NCBI GenBank assembly: GCA_003599235.1
Contig: QZJE01000021.1
Coordinates: 1 to 35,788, forward strand
DNA: 35,788 bases
Origin: Actinomycetota bacterium
GTDB taxonomy: Bacteria > Actinomycetota > Aquicultoria > SURF-47
Direction: 5' to 3'
This document shows, piece after piece, positions 1-9,403 of the stretch (the first letter of the stretch is position 1; each line of letters starts with the position of its first letter). Below the pieces are notes generated by a model that was not told where the DNA came from, did not search any database, and worked only from the letters and a program-made list of their open reading frames with translations. A program made the position numbers and the translations under genes.

Positions 1-943
1 AAGCGCTCCAGGCATAGATGACTAGGACTGTCCGTCGCTGAGAAAAGCCCTGACGCATCAGCCGATGATGTATATGTTCTTTATCAGCTTTTGTAAGTGG
101 CTTCTTGTTAATAAAACGGCGCCAGATAGCCCATCCGGCATCAAAGATGGGCACTCCCATAATAACGATAGGCACCAACAGGGCAATAGTTGCCGCACTT
201 TTAGTAGCTGCCTGCACGGTTAGCGAGCCTATTAAAAATCCTAAAAACATGCTGCCGGAGTCTCCCATAAAAATCTTTGCCGGGTTGAAATTGTATCGTA
301 GGAATCCCAATAAAGCTCCGCATAAGACTACCATGATAACCGCCATATTAACCTTGCCTGTTTGTATCGCCGATACATACAATGCTACTCCGGCAATGCT
401 TACCACCCCAGCAGCTAAACCGTCGAGGCCATCGATAAAATTAACTGTGTTGGTTAAACCAACTATCCAAAAAATGGTAATAAATATTCCTAGCCAGGAA
501 GGTATATTTATTAAGCCTCCGCCGGGACTTCCGATAAAATCAATAGTGGTGCCGAAAATTACTACAACAGATGCCGATAGTAGTTGACCGAGAAATTTAA
601 AGCCGGGAGAGACATCAAAGATATCGTCTAGGCAGCCAAAAACAAACATCATTGAACTGCCGATAAAGATACCTAATAAATCGTAGTTTGCGTTTAATAG
701 AAGACGGAAATTAAATGACTGGTGAGTAAGCTGCCATACCAGATAGGCAATAATTCCTAAAAAGATAGTTAAAAAGATAGTTAACCCGCCTAATCTTGGA
801 ACAGGTTTGCCGTGTACTTTTCTTTCATCTGGAATATCAACTGCTCCTAGCTTAACAGCAATTTTTTCTACTAATGGAGTTATTGCTAGAGCAATAAGAG
901 CAGAGAAAACGAAAAGAGCTATGTGGGTGTAATAAGATGCCAC
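1..943 (-). CDS. wecA: Undecaprenyl-phosphate GlcNAc-1-phosphate transferase (WecA/TagO/Rfe family), 3' end cut by window
   Basis: This integral membrane enzyme moves a sugar-1-phosphate from a UDP-sugar to undecaprenyl phosphate, the first lipid-linked step of cell-surface glycan synthesis. I translated the minus strand from the GTG at 941-943 and the frame stays open for 314 codons to the window edge. Family motifs are visible: a cytoplasmic FGCLDDIFD, NTVNFIDGLDGLAAG, FMGDSGSMFLGF and the late HIHHRLMRQGF, with hydrophobic helices between them. The start lies 4 nt after the upp stop, and a GGGG-containing ribosome-binding site overlaps the end of upp, so the two are probably coupled. In Actinobacteria the next genes are usually atpI and atpB. 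The C-terminus is outside the window. Substrate choice (GlcNAc or another UDP-sugar) cannot be read from sequence. Confidence 0.9.
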   Translation of the reverse strand, partial: MASYYTHIALFVFSALIALAITPLVEKIAVKLGAVDIPDERKVHGKPVPRLGGLTIFLTIFLGIIAYLVWQLTHQSFNFRLLLNANYDLLGIFIGSSMMFVFGCLDDIFDVSPGFKFLGQLLSASVVVIFGTTIDFIGSPGGGLINIPSWLGIFITIFWIVGLTNTVNFIDGLDGLAAGVVSIAGVALYVSAIQTGKVNMAVIMVVLCGALLGFLRYNFNPAKIFMGDSGSMFLGFLIGSLTVQAATKSAATIALLVPIVIMGVPIFDAGWAIWRRFINKKPLTKADKEHIHHRLMRQGFSQRRTVLVIYAWSA

Positions 944-947
944 TTTT

Positions 948-1574
948 CTACCCCTTCGTTCCAAATAAACGGTCGCCGGCATCCCCTAAGCCAGGAACTA
1001 TAAAACCGTCCTTATTAAGAGAAGGATCTACCCCCGCTGAAAATATCGAAATGTCGGGGTGTGCTTTGTCTAACATCTCGATTCCTTTTTTTGAGGCTAG
1101 TATAGATAGGTAGCTGATTTTTTTTGCCCCGCGTTTTTTTAGCAACTTAACAGCATGAATACCGGTTCCTCCGGTAGCAAGCATGGGATCAACCACTAAG
1201 ATATTGCGACGGCCTAAATTATCCAGATACTTTACATAATATTCTACAGGGACTAAGGTTTCAGGGTCTCTGTACAAACCAAAATGGCCGATTCTAGCAT
1301 TTGGAAATAAATCGAGTACCCCGTCGACCATCCCTAAACCAGCCCGAAGGATAGCTACAACCGCTACTTTTTTACCAGACAATACTTTGCTGTTGATTTT
1401 TTTAAAAGGTGTTTCGATTTTTATATCTTCTATCGAAAAATCCCTTGATGCTTCATAAGCTAAAATAGTGGCAATTTCTCTTACTAGCTGCCTAAAATCC
1501 TTGCCGTTTGTGTTTTTATCCCGAAGCAAGGTCAGCTTATGTTTTATTAATGGATGGTCAACAATTGTTATCAA
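948..1574 (-). CDS. upp: Uracil phosphoribosyltransferase
   Basis: Salvage enzyme that makes UMP from uracil and PRPP in the cytoplasm. The 208-residue length is normal for the family. The PRPP-binding loop is at about residues 127-138 (VVDPMLATGGTG), the conserved ILRAGLGM at 75-82, and the uracil-contacting GLGDAGDRLFGT near the C-terminus. The start is a TTG (1572-1574); no ATG or GTG lies upstream before an in-frame TAA. It is preceded by AAGGA about 7 nt away, and that AAGGA belongs to a degenerate heptamer array separating upp from glyA. The wecA start follows 4 nt after its stop. Confidence 0.95.
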   Translation of the reverse strand: MITIVDHPLIKHKLTLLRDKNTNGKDFRQLVREIATILAYEASRDFSIEDIKIETPFKKINSKVLSGKKVAVVAILRAGLGMVDGVLDLFPNARIGHFGLYRDPETLVPVEYYVKYLDNLGRRNILVVDPMLATGGTGIHAVKLLKKRGAKKISYLSILASKKGIEMLDKAHPDISIFSAGVDPSLNKDGFIVPGLGDAGDRLFGTKG

Positions 1575-1576
1575 GT

Positions 1577-1604
1577 AAAGTCCTTAGTCCGCAATCCCTA
1601 GTCA
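1577..1604 (-). repeat. Degenerate 7-nt-period array between glyA and upp
   Basis: On the plus strand four consecutive 7-nt blocks (AAAGTCC; TTAGTCC; GCAATCC; CTAGTCA) fill the whole glyA-upp gap. On the transcribed minus strand the last block contains the glyA TAG stop, and the GGACTAA/GGACTTT blocks provide the AAGGA ribosome-binding site of upp. Confidence 0.6.
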
Positions 1605-2851
1605 ACTAATTCAGAATATAATGGAAACTGGCCGGCTAGCTTTTTAACTTCTTGTCTTACTTGCCCATACAGTGTTTGGTCGCCAATGTTATCCAAGGTT
1701 TTAGCAATCAACTTGCCGATAGTCTCCATTTGTTCTTCTTTCATCCCTCTGGTAGTCACTGCCGGAGTTCCTATTCTAATCCCGCTGGTTACAAAAGGGC
1801 TAAGTGTTTCAAAGGGAATGGTGTTTTTATTTACCGTGATACTTACCTCATCTAAGGCTGTTTGAGCATCCTGGCCGGTAATTTTCTTAGATGTCAGATC
1901 CACCAAAGTTAAATGAGTGTCTGTTCCCCCGGCAACCAGCCTAAATCCAAATTGTTCCAAACTAGCAGCTATTGCCTTAGCATTTTTTACCACTTGAGTC
2001 GCATATTCTTTAAAACTGTCTTCCATGGCTTCCTTAAAAGCTACCGCTTTAGCAGCAATTACGTGCATTAATGGCCCGCCTTGAGTACCCGGAAAAACCG
2101 CTTTATCAACAGCACTGGTGTGTTCTTTATGGCATAGAATAAAGCCTCCCCTGGGGCCCCTGAGAGTTTTGTGTGTTGTGCTTGTAACAAAATCAGCCAA
2201 ACCTACCGGAGAAGGGTGAACTCCCCCTGCCACCAAACCGGCAATATGGGCAATATCTACTATTAGTGGCGCTCCTACATCGTCAGCTATTTCCTTAAAA
2301 CGCTTAAAATCGATAATTCTAGGATAAGCTGTAGCCCCTGTAAGAATAGCTTTTGGCTTATGCTCTTTAGCCAGCTTGGCTACATTGTCATAGTCGATAG
2401 TTTCATCATCACTTTTAACTCCGTACCAAATGAAATTATAATATTTGCCGCTTAGATTGACCGGACTTCCATGGCTTAAGTGTCCGCCATGAGCCAAACT
2501 CAAACCTAGCACTGTATCCCCTGGCTCTAAACCTGCTGCCAGATAAGCTGACATATTAGCAGTAGCCCCTGAATGAGGCTGAACGTTAGCATGGTCGGCC
2601 CCAAAAAGCTTTTTAGCACGCTCAATTGCTAAACTCTCGACAACATCTACATACTCACAACCGCCATAATATCTCTTGCCGGGATAACCTTCGGCATACT
2701 TATTAGTGAGCACTGTTCCGACTGCTTCTAGCACAGCTACAGAAGTGAAGTTCTCCGATGCAATTAGCTCGATATTATTTCTTTGCCTATTAAGTTCGGC
2801 AGTTACCGCTTTTTCAATTTCTGGATCATATTGTCTTAAAATCTTATCCAA
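1598..2851 (-). CDS. glyA: Serine hydroxymethyltransferase
   Basis: PLP enzyme interconverting serine plus tetrahydrofolate with glycine plus 5,10-methylene-THF, the main cytoplasmic source of one-carbon units. The 417-residue protein has the family signature around the PLP lysine, [13 protein letters not shown], with Lys228 as the Schiff-base residue, plus the N-terminal IELIASENF and the [11 protein letters not shown] stretch. The likely start is TTG (2849-2851), with GAGG about 9 nt upstream at the end of rpiB, 1 nt from the rpiB stop. The stop codon lies inside the heptamer array that follows. Confidence 0.97.
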   Translation of the reverse strand: MDKILRQYDPEIEKAVTAELNRQRNNIELIASENFTSVAVLEAVGTVLTNKYAEGYPGKRYYGGCEYVDVVESLAIERAKKLFGADHANVQPHSGATANMSAYLAAGLEPGDTVLGLSLAHGGHLSHGSPVNLSGKYYNFIWYGVKSDDETIDYDNVAKLAKEHKPKAILTGATAYPRIIDFKRFKEIADDVGAPLIVDIAHIAGLVAGGVHPSPVGLADFVTSTTHKTLRGPRGGFILCHKEHTSAVDKAVFPGTQGGPLMHVIAAKAVAFKEAMEDSFKEYATQVVKNAKAIAASLEQFGFRLVAGGTDTHLTLVDLTSKKITGQDAQTALDEVSITVNKNTIPFETLSPFVTSGIRIGTPAVTTRGMKEEQMETIGKLIAKTLDNIGDQTLYGQVRQEVKKLAGQFPLYSELVD

Positions 2852-2852
2852 T

Positions 2853-3278
2853 TTATTTATCCTCTATTTTGTCTACCCTTCGCTGATGACGGCCACCTTC
2901 AAAAAGAGTCTTTAACCACACTTCTACCATTTCCTCAGCTGTTTCTGGGCTTATATAACGAGCCCCTAAGCATAGTACATTAGCATCATTATGCTCGCGG
3001 CTCAAACGAGCGCAGGTAACATCATCGCACTTAGCAGCCCTAATTCCAGGTACTTTATTTGCAGCCATGCTCATACCCACCCCGCTGCCGCATACCAATA
3101 TCGCTCTATCGGCTTGGCCTTCTGATACCAGCTTTGCCGCTTTATGAGCAAAATCCGGGTAGTCAACAGAATCTGCGGAGTTAGTACCGACATCGATTAT
3201 TTCGTAATCGCATAAATAGCTTTTTAAGTGCTCTTTTAGTTCGTAACCGGCATGGTCACATCCAATAGCCAATTTCAT
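2853..3278 (-). CDS. rpiB: Ribose-5-phosphate isomerase B
   Basis: Interconverts ribose-5-phosphate and ribulose-5-phosphate in the non-oxidative pentose phosphate pathway. The 141-residue length fits RpiB. Visible motifs are [10 protein letters not shown] at the N-terminus, the [14 protein letters not shown] loop with the active-site Cys63, and [13 protein letters not shown] with His96. It overlaps the end of sua5 by an ATGA (start ATG 3276-3278, sua5 stop TGA 3275-3277), which indicates translational coupling; no clear ribosome-binding site precedes it. The neighbouring allose-phosphate isomerase family cannot be fully excluded. Confidence 0.93.
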   Translation of the reverse strand: MKLAIGCDHAGYELKEHLKSYLCDYEIIDVGTNSADSVDYPDFAHKAAKLVSEGQADRAILVCGSGVGMSMAANKVPGIRAAKCDDVTCARLSREHNDANVLCLGARYISPETAEEMVEVWLKTLFEGGRHQRRVDKIEDK

Positions 3279-3877
3279 ATTTGCAATAATACCATAATAT
3301 CATCTACAGAAATCGGCCCTTCTCGAAGAACTTTGGGCTTGCTCGAGGTTATATCAATTACTGTAGAGGCTTGCTTTATTTCAGACTCGCCTTCATCGAT
3401 AACTAGTGCTACTTGCTTTTTTATTTCTTCTTCGATATCAGAGACTTTGGTTGCAGGAGGCTCACCTGATAGATTAGCCGAGGTGGCGGCCAGAGGCTTT
3501 TTGATACTTTTTAAGATTTTTAAAGCTATCCTGTGGTCGGGTATTCGTACAGCCACCGTTTCTTGGCCACCAGTGACTTCGCCGCTTAATTTAGGGCCTT
3601 TTTTGGTAACGATGGTCAGCGGCCCCGGCCAGAAAGCCTTAGCTAACTTAATAAAACTATCACTTAATTGCGCATAACCTTCTAGGTAATTTATATCACT
3701 AACCATTATCGGCAAAGCTTTTTCTTTAGCACGGCCTTTTATTGCATAGATTTTTTCAACAGCTTTTTTGCTTGTTGCCAAACCTACAATGCCATATACA
3801 GTTTCAGTCGGCATAATTATTAGCTTTTCATCTTTTAGTGCATTAACAGCGCGCCAGTAAATATCTACTTCTGCCAT
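3275..3877 (-). CDS. tsaC: L-threonylcarbamoyladenylate synthase (Sua5/YciO/YrdC family)
   Basis: Makes threonylcarbamoyl-AMP from threonine, bicarbonate and ATP, the first step of the t6A37 modification of ANN-decoding tRNAs. The 200-residue protein is a single YrdC domain: MPTETVYGI at about 22-30, [15 protein letters not shown], the [12 protein letters not shown] loop and a terminal VLREGPIS. The C-terminal Sua5 domain is absent, so it is TsaC-like in size. The ATG at 3875-3877 has AAGGA five nt upstream, inside the last 35 nt of prmC. The prmC-sua5 neighbourhood is the standard one in Actinobacteria. Confidence 0.93.
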   Translation of the reverse strand: MAEVDIYWRAVNALKDEKLIIMPTETVYGIVGLATSKKAVEKIYAIKGRAKEKALPIMVSDINYLEGYAQLSDSFIKLAKAFWPGPLTIVTKKGPKLSGEVTGGQETVAVRIPDHRIALKILKSIKKPLAATSANLSGEPPATKVSDIEEEIKKQVALVIDEGESEIKQASTVIDITSSKPKVLREGPISVDDIMVLLQI

Positions 3878-4688
3878 TTAAGTCCTTTTTGGATTCCGGT
3901 TTTAAGAATCCGCTATCCTTAGCAATCTGGGTAACCTTATCTGCCTGGCTTTCAGCAATCTCTAGAGCTAGCAATCCTTTCTTGACTAAAAACCCGGGGG
4001 CTTGCCTGATAATCTTTTCGATAACAGCCATACCGTTATCTTCAGCAAATAAAGCCTCTTTGGGTTCAAAATCAACCACTTGTTTTTCTAGTTTATCCTG
4101 GTCTTTAAGAGAAATATAGGGAGGATTAGCCACGATGACGTTAAAGCAAGTTTTTTTATCAATTAAGCCAAATAAATCACTTATATGTAGAGTCAGCCGT
4201 TGTTCAACCTTATTAAAAATTGCATTTTCCTTGGTTAAGGCAATAGCTTTAGGATTAACATCTACGCCAGTAACTTCAACATCTTTGTTTTCCTTAACTA
4301 AGCTTAAAGCAATGGCTCCCGTTCCTACCCCAATCTCAAAAACCCTGGCTCTCTTCTTGTCCGCCAAATAATCAAGAACCAGCTCCACTAGCCCTTCAGT
4401 TTCCGGCCGGGGGATAAATACACCTTCTTTAACCCTTAGCTTAAGGTACCTAAAACCGCACTCACCGGTAATATATTGCAGCGGCTTACCCTTCAGCCGT
4501 TCTTTTAAAATTTCTCTGTACTCTGTAATTTCTTGGCTGTTAAGGGGGCGGTCATAGTTAGCATAAAGTTCCACCCGTTTTAAATTTAAAACGTGGCTAA
4601 GCAAGATTTCGGCTTCCATCCGGGCATTGTCAAACTTTTTTTCACTTAAATAGTCACTGGCTTTAGTTAATATCTGTGCTAGTTTCAT
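3843..4688 (-). CDS. prmC: Peptide chain release factor N5-glutamine methyltransferase
   Basis: SAM-dependent enzyme that methylates the glutamine of the GGQ motif in release factors, here presumably PrfA encoded just upstream in the transcript. From the ATG at 4686-4688 the protein has 281 residues. An N-terminal helical domain is followed by the Rossmann methyltransferase with FEIGVGTGAIALSL (about 117-130) and the catalytic NPPY at 188-191. The frame is open a further 24 codons upstream to 4760, but that extension runs through a hairpin-rich intergenic segment and does not look like PrmC. The chosen ATG has AAGGA at good spacing. It overlaps sua5 by 35 nt. Confidence 0.95.
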   Translation of the reverse strand: MKLAQILTKASDYLSEKKFDNARMEAEILLSHVLNLKRVELYANYDRPLNSQEITEYREILKERLKGKPLQYITGECGFRYLKLRVKEGVFIPRPETEGLVELVLDYLADKKRARVFEIGVGTGAIALSLVKENKDVEVTGVDVNPKAIALTKENAIFNKVEQRLTLHISDLFGLIDKKTCFNVIVANPPYISLKDQDKLEKQVVDFEPKEALFAEDNGMAVIEKIIRQAPGFLVKKGLLALEIAESQADKVTQIAKDSGFLKPESKKDLNGRSRYLLARC

Positions 4689-4705
4689 AATATTCCTTGC
4701 GTCGA

Positions 4706-4785
4706 GGGGTGGCGCGCTTGAGGGCTCCCATTGCGCGCAAGCACTAACTGCTGAGCACAATGGGAAACAATCGCGACAGGACCCC
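4706..4785. repeat. Nested inverted repeats in the prfA-prmC gap
   Basis: The 101-nt gap holds nested arms: GGGGT at 4706-4710 with ACCCC at 4781-4785, TCCCATTG at 4726-4733 with CAATGGGA at 4758-4765, and inside them the perfect palindrome TTGCGCGCAA at 4731-4740. No T-run follows on the coding strand, so it is not a classical intrinsic terminator. It could be an RNA-processing hairpin or a relic of a dispersed element; part of it (GAGGGGTGGCGCGC) loosely resembles GAGAGGTGGCGTGC near 11710. Confidence 0.45.
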
Positions 4786-4789
4786 GAGT

Positions 4790-5860
4790 TTAGGTTGACT
4801 TGCTTTCCAGCCTGGCCTTCTTGTCTGCCTCACTTAAAGTTTTAATAAACTCATCAAGCTGACCGTCAAGTACAGCCTCAAGGTTATGCGAAGAAAATCC
4901 GATTCGATGGTCAGTTATGCGATTTTGAGGAAAATTGTAAGTTCTTATCTTCTCACTTCTATCCCCTGTTCCTACTTGCACTCTTCTGGCCTCTGATTGC
5001 TCGGATTGTTGTTCTTCAAGCATCTGCTCATATAGCCTGGCTCTAAGTATTTTTAAAGCCTTGACCTTGTTTTGCAGCTGGGATTTTTCGTCTTGGCAAG
5101 ATACGACGATACTAGTTGGTTTATGAGTAACTCTTACGGCCGAATCCGTAGTATTAACAGATTGGCCGCCAGGGCCGCTGCTTCTAAAAACATCTATTTG
5201 TAAATCATTAGGGTCGATTTCTACTTCAACTTCTTCTACTTCTGGCAACACTGCCACCGTTATAGTTGAGGTATGAATGCGGCCACCGGATTCAGTAACC
5301 GGTATTCGTTGCACCCGGTGAACACCTGATTCATATTTAAAGTGTCTGTAAGCGCCATGGCCGATTACCTCGAAAATAACTTCCTTTAATCCGCCGATTC
5401 CAATAGATGACGAACTCATAGGCTCAACTTTGTAGCCTTGTCGTTCACAATAGCGACTATACATTCTGTAGAGGTCAGCAGCAAATAAAGCAGCCTCGTT
5501 CCCACCGGCTCCCGCCCTAATCTCAACGATAATGTCCTTATCGTCATCAGGATCCTTAGGGAGCATTAAAGATTCAAGTTCTTCATCCAAAGCAGCTAAC
5601 TTGTCCTTATTTTCTGCAAGTTCACTTTCTAGGTACTGCCTCATTTCCACATCTTTTTCCTCTTTAAGTAGCGAGGAAGCATCAGAAATATCAGAGCATA
5701 AAACCCGCCTTTTTTTGATTTTATTGACAATTTTTTCTAGCTCGCAATGAGCCCGGGCTAGTTTGGCATATTGCTTCTGGTCGGCAATAATTGCCGGATC
5801 ACTTAATTTATTGTTTAATTCTTTGTATTCTTGCTCTTTTTGTTCTAATTTATCCTGCAT
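4790..5860 (-). CDS. prfA: Peptide chain release factor 1
   Basis: Terminates translation at UAA and UAG. The 356-residue protein has an acidic coiled-coil N-terminal region, the codon-reading PVT tripeptide at 187-189 (the RF1-type PxT, not the RF2 SPF), and the catalytic [15 protein letters not shown] with GGQ at about 231-233. Its ATG at 5858-5860 lies within the last 11 nt of the DUF1385 gene and is preceded by GGAAG at about 6 nt. The neighbouring prmC encodes the enzyme expected to methylate its GGQ glutamine. Confidence 0.98.
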   Translation of the reverse strand: MQDKLEQKEQEYKELNNKLSDPAIIADQKQYAKLARAHCELEKIVNKIKKRRVLCSDISDASSLLKEEKDVEMRQYLESELAENKDKLAALDEELESLMLPKDPDDDKDIIVEIRAGAGGNEAALFAADLYRMYSRYCERQGYKVEPMSSSSIGIGGLKEVIFEVIGHGAYRHFKYESGVHRVQRIPVTESGGRIHTSTITVAVLPEVEEVEVEIDPNDLQIDVFRSSGPGGQSVNTTDSAVRVTHKPTSIVVSCQDEKSQLQNKVKALKILRARLYEQMLEEQQSEQSEARRVQVGTGDRSEKIRTYNFPQNRITDHRIGFSSHNLEAVLDGQLDEFIKTLSEADKKARLESKST

Positions 5861-6722
5861 TTTCTACTTCCATCACCTTTTCTAAAGCACACCTGGCAAC
5901 CTCAACTTGATTATCATCAGGCTCTTTGGTTGTTAACTTCTGTAACAAAAGTCCTGGGCTAATAATAATCTTCATTAAAGTAGAATCGCGGTGAGACCGG
6001 GCAAATCTTATTATCTCATAGGAAATACCTGCGATAAAAGGTACAATCAATATCTTGCCGACCATCCTTAAGATAAAGCTTGTGGTAGGTAAAAAAGAAA
6101 AAACAATAACGGCCATGATAAAGACAATAATAATAAAAGTGGTGCCGCAAGAGGGATGAATTGTGCTGAATTTTTGAGCATTTTCTACAGTTGGCTCAAG
6201 ACCGGCATCTATTGCATTTATAACCTTGTGCTCAGCCCCGTGATACTGAAAAACCCTCTTAATGTCTTTAAAAAAAGAAATTACGTAGATATAAGCAATA
6301 AAAATGCCGATTCTAATCATGCCTTCTGTTAAAGTAAATAATACATGGCTGTTTGTAAGGCGCCCGATAAAACGGGTAGCAAAATAGGGAATGGCCATAA
6401 ATAAACCGATTGTTAAAGCAATAGCAGCAGCAAAAGTTAGTACTGTTTGGGTTGTTGATAAACTTTCTTCTTCTTCGCCCAAGCTGACATTGGCAGAGTA
6501 ATTTATTGCCTTAAGCCCAATAACCAGCGTTTGAACCAAGTTAACTAAGCCTCTAACGATGGGCTTTTTAAGAATAGGATATTTATTGACCAGCCTGTCT
6601 ATCCTTTGAGTTTTATAAGTAATCTGCCCGTCAGGCTTTCTAACAGCCACCGCCCAGTTACTCGGGCCCATCATCATAACGCCTTCTACTACTGCTTGGC
6701 CGCCAATTGCATTTTTTTCCAT
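5850..6722 (-). CDS. DUF1385 family membrane protein (YqhQ-like)
   Basis: Uncharacterised integral membrane protein of the DUF1385 family, to which Bacillus subtilis YqhQ belongs. The 290-residue sequence starts with the family hallmark [15 protein letters not shown] and includes [13 protein letters not shown] and [11 protein letters not shown], conserved polar motifs between about five hydrophobic segments. The His/Glu/Cys-rich loop hints at metal binding or catalysis, but no reaction is established. It sits between rpmE and prfA and overlaps prfA by 11 nt, so it is probably co-translated with translation-factor genes, an association known for this family. Start ATG 6720-6722, with a weak GGTGA upstream. 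Confidence 0.9.
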   Translation of the reverse strand: MEKNAIGGQAVVEGVMMMGPSNWAVAVRKPDGQITYKTQRIDRLVNKYPILKKPIVRGLVNLVQTLVIGLKAINYSANVSLGEEEESLSTTQTVLTFAAAIALTIGLFMAIPYFATRFIGRLTNSHVLFTLTEGMIRIGIFIAYIYVISFFKDIKRVFQYHGAEHKVINAIDAGLEPTVENAQKFSTIHPSCGTTFIIIVFIMAVIVFSFLPTTSFILRMVGKILIVPFIAGISYEIIRFARSHRDSTLMKIIISPGLLLQKLTTKEPDDNQVEVARCALEKVMEVENAG

Positions 6723-6754
6723 AAAATCACCTACGTAAGATTAGCATAACTTGA

Positions 6755-6785
6755 TGGATAAGGGATGGGGGATAAGAATTGAGGG
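6755..6785 (+). repeat. GGGATAA-type heptamer array between rpmE and the DUF1385 gene
   Basis: Reading the plus strand, the blocks TGGATAA (6755-6761), GGGATGG, GGGATAA (6769-6775) and GAATTGA (6776-6782) follow one another at exactly 7-nt steps and end with GGG. The same GGGATAA units and GAATTAAGG tail occur at 16766-16823, but there on the minus strand, so the element exists in both orientations relative to transcription. Confidence 0.7.
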
Positions 6786-6787
6786 TG

Positions 6788-7195
6788 TTAAGTGTTTTCT
6801 TCTTTTTGTTCTACCTGTCCTTCTTTCTTAGGTTCCTTGTCCAGCGAAGCTTCCTCGTCCGATATACCTTCGGCATTGTCAGAATCGGGGTTGGATTCAG
6901 CCTCTGCTGCTTCCTTGTCTGCCTTAGCTTTCTTGTCCGACATAGCCTTGGCGGCGGCGGAAGCAGCGGCAGATTCTTCAGCCTTTTTTTGCTCGATTAA
7001 CTTAGAGAATTTCTTCTGAAAACGCTCAACACGACCGCCGGAATCTACGAATTTTTGCTTACCCGTGTAAAAAGGATGGCATTTAGAGCAAATCTCTATC
7101 TTTATTTCAGGCTTAGTTGAGCGGGTTGTAAAACTTTCCCCACATGAACAAATTACCTTCGTTTCTCCATATTTAGGATGAATATCTGATTTCAT
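6788..7195 (-). CDS. rpmE: Ribosomal protein bL31, zinc-binding form with a long acidic C-terminal tail
   Basis: Large-subunit protein bL31. The N-terminal 65-70 residues are a standard zinc-type L31, with four cysteines at 16, 18, 36 and 39 (CSCG and CSKC) and the typical [21 protein letters not shown]. Beyond that the protein continues for about 65 residues of low-complexity Ala/Glu/Lys/Asp sequence, making it 135 residues against the usual 65-90. The tail is strongly charged and probably disordered. The intact frame and downstream position of rho support it being a real extension, not a frameshift. It lies between rho and the DUF1385 gene, as in the actinobacterial rho-rpmE-prfA order. Confidence 0.93.
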   Translation of the reverse strand: MKSDIHPKYGETKVICSCGESFTTRSTKPEIKIEICSKCHPFYTGKQKFVDSGGRVERFQKKFSKLIEQKKAEESAAASAAAKAMSDKKAKADKEAAEAESNPDSDNAEGISDEEASLDKEPKKEGQVEQKEENT

Positions 7196-7244
7196 AACTT
7201 TGTTAATCTAGCACACTATCCGGCATCATTCAAACTTAAATCTC

Positions 7245-7272
7245 ACTTACTACTAACTACAACCTACTTACT
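7245..7272 (-). repeat. Degenerate heptamer array between rho and rpmE
   Basis: Plus-strand blocks ACTTACT (7245-7251), ACTAACT, ACAACCT and ACTTACT (7266-7272) follow at exact 7-nt steps just downstream of the rho stop (7276) and upstream of rpmE. On the transcribed strand the unit reads AGTAAGT/AGTTAGT, giving stop triplets in shifting frames. Confidence 0.6.
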
Positions 7273-7275
7273 GCT

Positions 7276-8628
7276 TTAATAATCCTGCTTGGTTTTAGCA
7301 ATCTGTTGCAAAAACATAGAATTACTTTTTGTCTGTTTTAATTTGTCTATCAGCAACTCAATAGCAGCTGAAGGATCCAGTGAATGAAGAACAGCCCTTA
7401 GCTTCCATACATACTGGGCCTCAGTTGGCTCTAACATAAGCTCTTCTTTTCTGGTACCGCTTCTTTCGATATCGATGGCCGGAAATACCCTCTTGTCAGC
7501 CAGTTTCCTATCCAAATGGAGTTCTAAGTTACCTGTACCCTTAAACTCTTCATAAATTACTTCATCCATACGGCTTCCGGTATCAACTAGAGCTGTAGCT
7601 AAGATGGTCAAACTACCACCGTGCTCGATATTTCTAGCTGCTCCAAAGAAACGCTTTGGCGGATAAAGAGCGGTAGAGTCCACTCCACCAGAGAGTATGC
7701 GCCCAGATGGTGGAACCGTTAAGTTATAGGCTCTAGCTAAACGGGTAATGCTGTCTAATAAAATAACAACGTCTTTGCCATGCTCAACTAAGCGCTTTGC
7801 TCTCTCTAATACCAGTTCAGCAACCTGAATATGATTATCAGACGGCATATCAAAAGTCGAACTTACTACCACACCCTGAATTGAGCGCTGCATATCGGTT
7901 ACTTCCTCCGGTCGCTCATCGACTAGCAAAGCGATCAAGTTCACTTCAGGATTATTAGCAGTAATAGAGTTAGCAATTTGTTTTAAAACTGTGGTTTTGC
8001 CGGCTTTTGGCGGAGAAACAATTAATCCACGCTGGCCCTTGCCGATAGGAGCAATCAAATCGATTACCCTGGGAGTAATCTCGGTGGGCAAATTTTCTAA
8101 GCGTAACCTGTCCTCTGGAAAAATCGGCGTTAGTTGTTCAAAGTTTGTACGACGGCGACTAGTTTCGGGGTCATCACCATTGATAGCTTCTATTCTTAAC
8201 AAAGCATTATATTTTTCACTATCTTTTGGCTGCCTGACCTGGCCATAAACCTCGTCACCACGACGCAGATTAAAGCGCCTAATCTGAGATTGCGAGACAT
8301 AAATATCATCTTCGCCAGGCAGAAAACCACTAGTCCTTAAAAATCCGTAGCCGTCGGCTAAGATATCAAGGACGCCTTTTTTGAAAAGAAGTCCTTCTTC
8401 TTGTACCTGGCGTTTCATTATCTCCAAAACAAGGTCTTGCTTTTTCATTTTTGAAGCATTCTCAACCCCTAATTCCGAAGCAATGGGCTGCAATTCAGTA
8501 AGCGTCTTTTGCTCTAGAGCCGCCCGGTTGACATCTGCTTTCTTGTCTTCTTGGCGCCTTAAGCTTCTCGTGTTTTGCGTTCTTGAAGTCGCTTCTTCTG
8601 TTTCTTTTCTTCTTATTTTGTTCTCCAC
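7276..8628 (-). CDS. rho: Transcription termination factor Rho
   Basis: Hexameric RNA-dependent ATPase that releases RNA polymerase. The 450-residue protein has a charged N-terminal segment (about 1-35, Lys/Arg/Glu-rich), the Rho N-terminal helical domain (about 40-75), an OB-fold RNA-binding domain with [20 protein letters not shown] (about 93-112), Walker [10 protein letters not shown] (205-213), Walker [17 protein letters not shown], and the Q-loop [21 protein letters not shown]. The N-terminal extension is short compared with the long Arg-rich insert of high-G+C Actinobacteria. The start is GTG (8626-8628) with AAAGGAG at good distance. About 110 nt separate it from the transaldolase gene. 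Confidence 0.98.
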   Translation of the reverse strand: MENKIRRKETEEATSRTQNTRSLRRQEDKKADVNRAALEQKTLTELQPIASELGVENASKMKKQDLVLEIMKRQVQEEGLLFKKGVLDILADGYGFLRTSGFLPGEDDIYVSQSQIRRFNLRRGDEVYGQVRQPKDSEKYNALLRIEAINGDDPETSRRRTNFEQLTPIFPEDRLRLENLPTEITPRVIDLIAPIGKGQRGLIVSPPKAGKTTVLKQIANSITANNPEVNLIALLVDERPEEVTDMQRSIQGVVVSSTFDMPSDNHIQVAELVLERAKRLVEHGKDVVILLDSITRLARAYNLTVPPSGRILSGGVDSTALYPPKRFFGAARNIEHGGSLTILATALVDTGSRMDEVIYEEFKGTGNLELHLDRKLADKRVFPAIDIERSGTRKEELMLEPTEAQYVWKLRAVLHSLDPSAAIELLIDKLKQTKSNSMFLQQIAKTKQDY

Positions 8629-8739
8629 AAAAATACTCCTTTAATACAGTGCTAAATGCCTGAACTTTTTTATTTAGATTTCTAGATTTATATAAACAGA
8701 TTGATTTTTATTCTAAGTACAAGAGGTACGAAGATTAAG
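8629..8739. other. Intergenic gap between the transaldolase gene and rho
   Basis: AT-rich, 111 nt. On the minus strand it ends in the rho ribosome-binding site AAAGGAG. A weak TATAAA with a poor -35 at 18 nt could be a promoter for rho, but the match is not convincing. A GTAC-AAGAG-GTAC repeat lies near 8717-8729. I see no terminator and no heptamer array. Confidence 0.4.
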
Positions 8740-9399
8740 TTAGTTTTTACTTGTAACAGTTTGCAACACTTGCCAATCGCTTAAAAATTTCTCAATCCCT
8801 ATATCAGTTAACGGATGTTTAACCATTGCTTTTAGTACATTAAACGGAACCGTTGCAATATCGGCTCCTACTCTAGCTGAAGCAGTTACGTGCATCGGAT
8901 TTCTGATACTAGCTGAAATCACTTTGGTATTTATTCCATAATCTTTATATATTGAAACAATATCAGCCACTAAATCTACCCCATCTTGGCCTATATCATC
9001 GAGTCTTCCCACAAAAGGACTAACAAAAGCCGCTCCAGCTTTAGCAGCTAATATTGCTTGGTTGGTAGAAAAAATCAACGTCATATTGACCTTGATTCCT
9101 TTTTTAGCCAGCTTCGAAGTAGCTGCTAACCCATCTTCAAAAATCGGGATCTTGACCACTACATTAGGGGCAATTTTTGCCAACACTTCAGCTTCTTTTA
9201 CAATTTCATCGCATTTCATCGATACCGCTTCGGCGCTAACAGGCCCCGATACAATGCCACAAATTTCTTTTATTGAAGCCTTAAAATCGCGTCCTTCTTT
9301 CTGACATAGCGAAGGATTAGTGGTTACTCCACTAATAATTCCTAGGGAATTAGCTTCTTTTATTTCCTCAATGTTAGCAGTGTCAATAAAGAGTTCCAT
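8740..9399 (-). CDS. tal: Small transaldolase / fructose-6-phosphate aldolase (TalC/MipB type)
   Basis: A 219-residue TIM-barrel Schiff-base aldolase of the short transaldolase group, acting either as transaldolase in the pentose phosphate pathway or as fructose-6-phosphate aldolase. Hallmarks are [13 protein letters not shown] at the N-terminus, [14 protein letters not shown] with the Schiff-base Lys83, [11 protein letters not shown], and [12 protein letters not shown] at 9397-9399, 4 nt after the stop of the preceding gene; no strong ribosome-binding site is seen. With rpiB in the same gene run it fits non-oxidative pentose phosphate metabolism. Short-form sequences cannot be split reliably into the two activities by eye. 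Confidence 0.9.
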   Translation of the reverse strand: MELFIDTANIEEIKEANSLGIISGVTTNPSLCQKEGRDFKASIKEICGIVSGPVSAEAVSMKCDEIVKEAEVLAKIAPNVVVKIPIFEDGLAATSKLAKKGIKVNMTLIFSTNQAILAAKAGAAFVSPFVGRLDDIGQDGVDLVADIVSIYKDYGINTKVISASIRNPMHVTASARVGADIATVPFNVLKAMVKHPLTDIGIEKFLSDWQVLQTVTSKN

Positions 9400-9403
9400 A
9401 ATG

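Noticed and set aside
105..587. 160-residue plus-strand open frame
   Set aside because: It is antisense to wecA, whose motifs are clear on the minus strand; the plus-strand translation has no family features.
4689..4760. 24-codon N-terminal extension of PrmC
   Set aside because: It runs through palindromic intergenic sequence and the ATG at 4688 has a good ribosome-binding site and matches family length.
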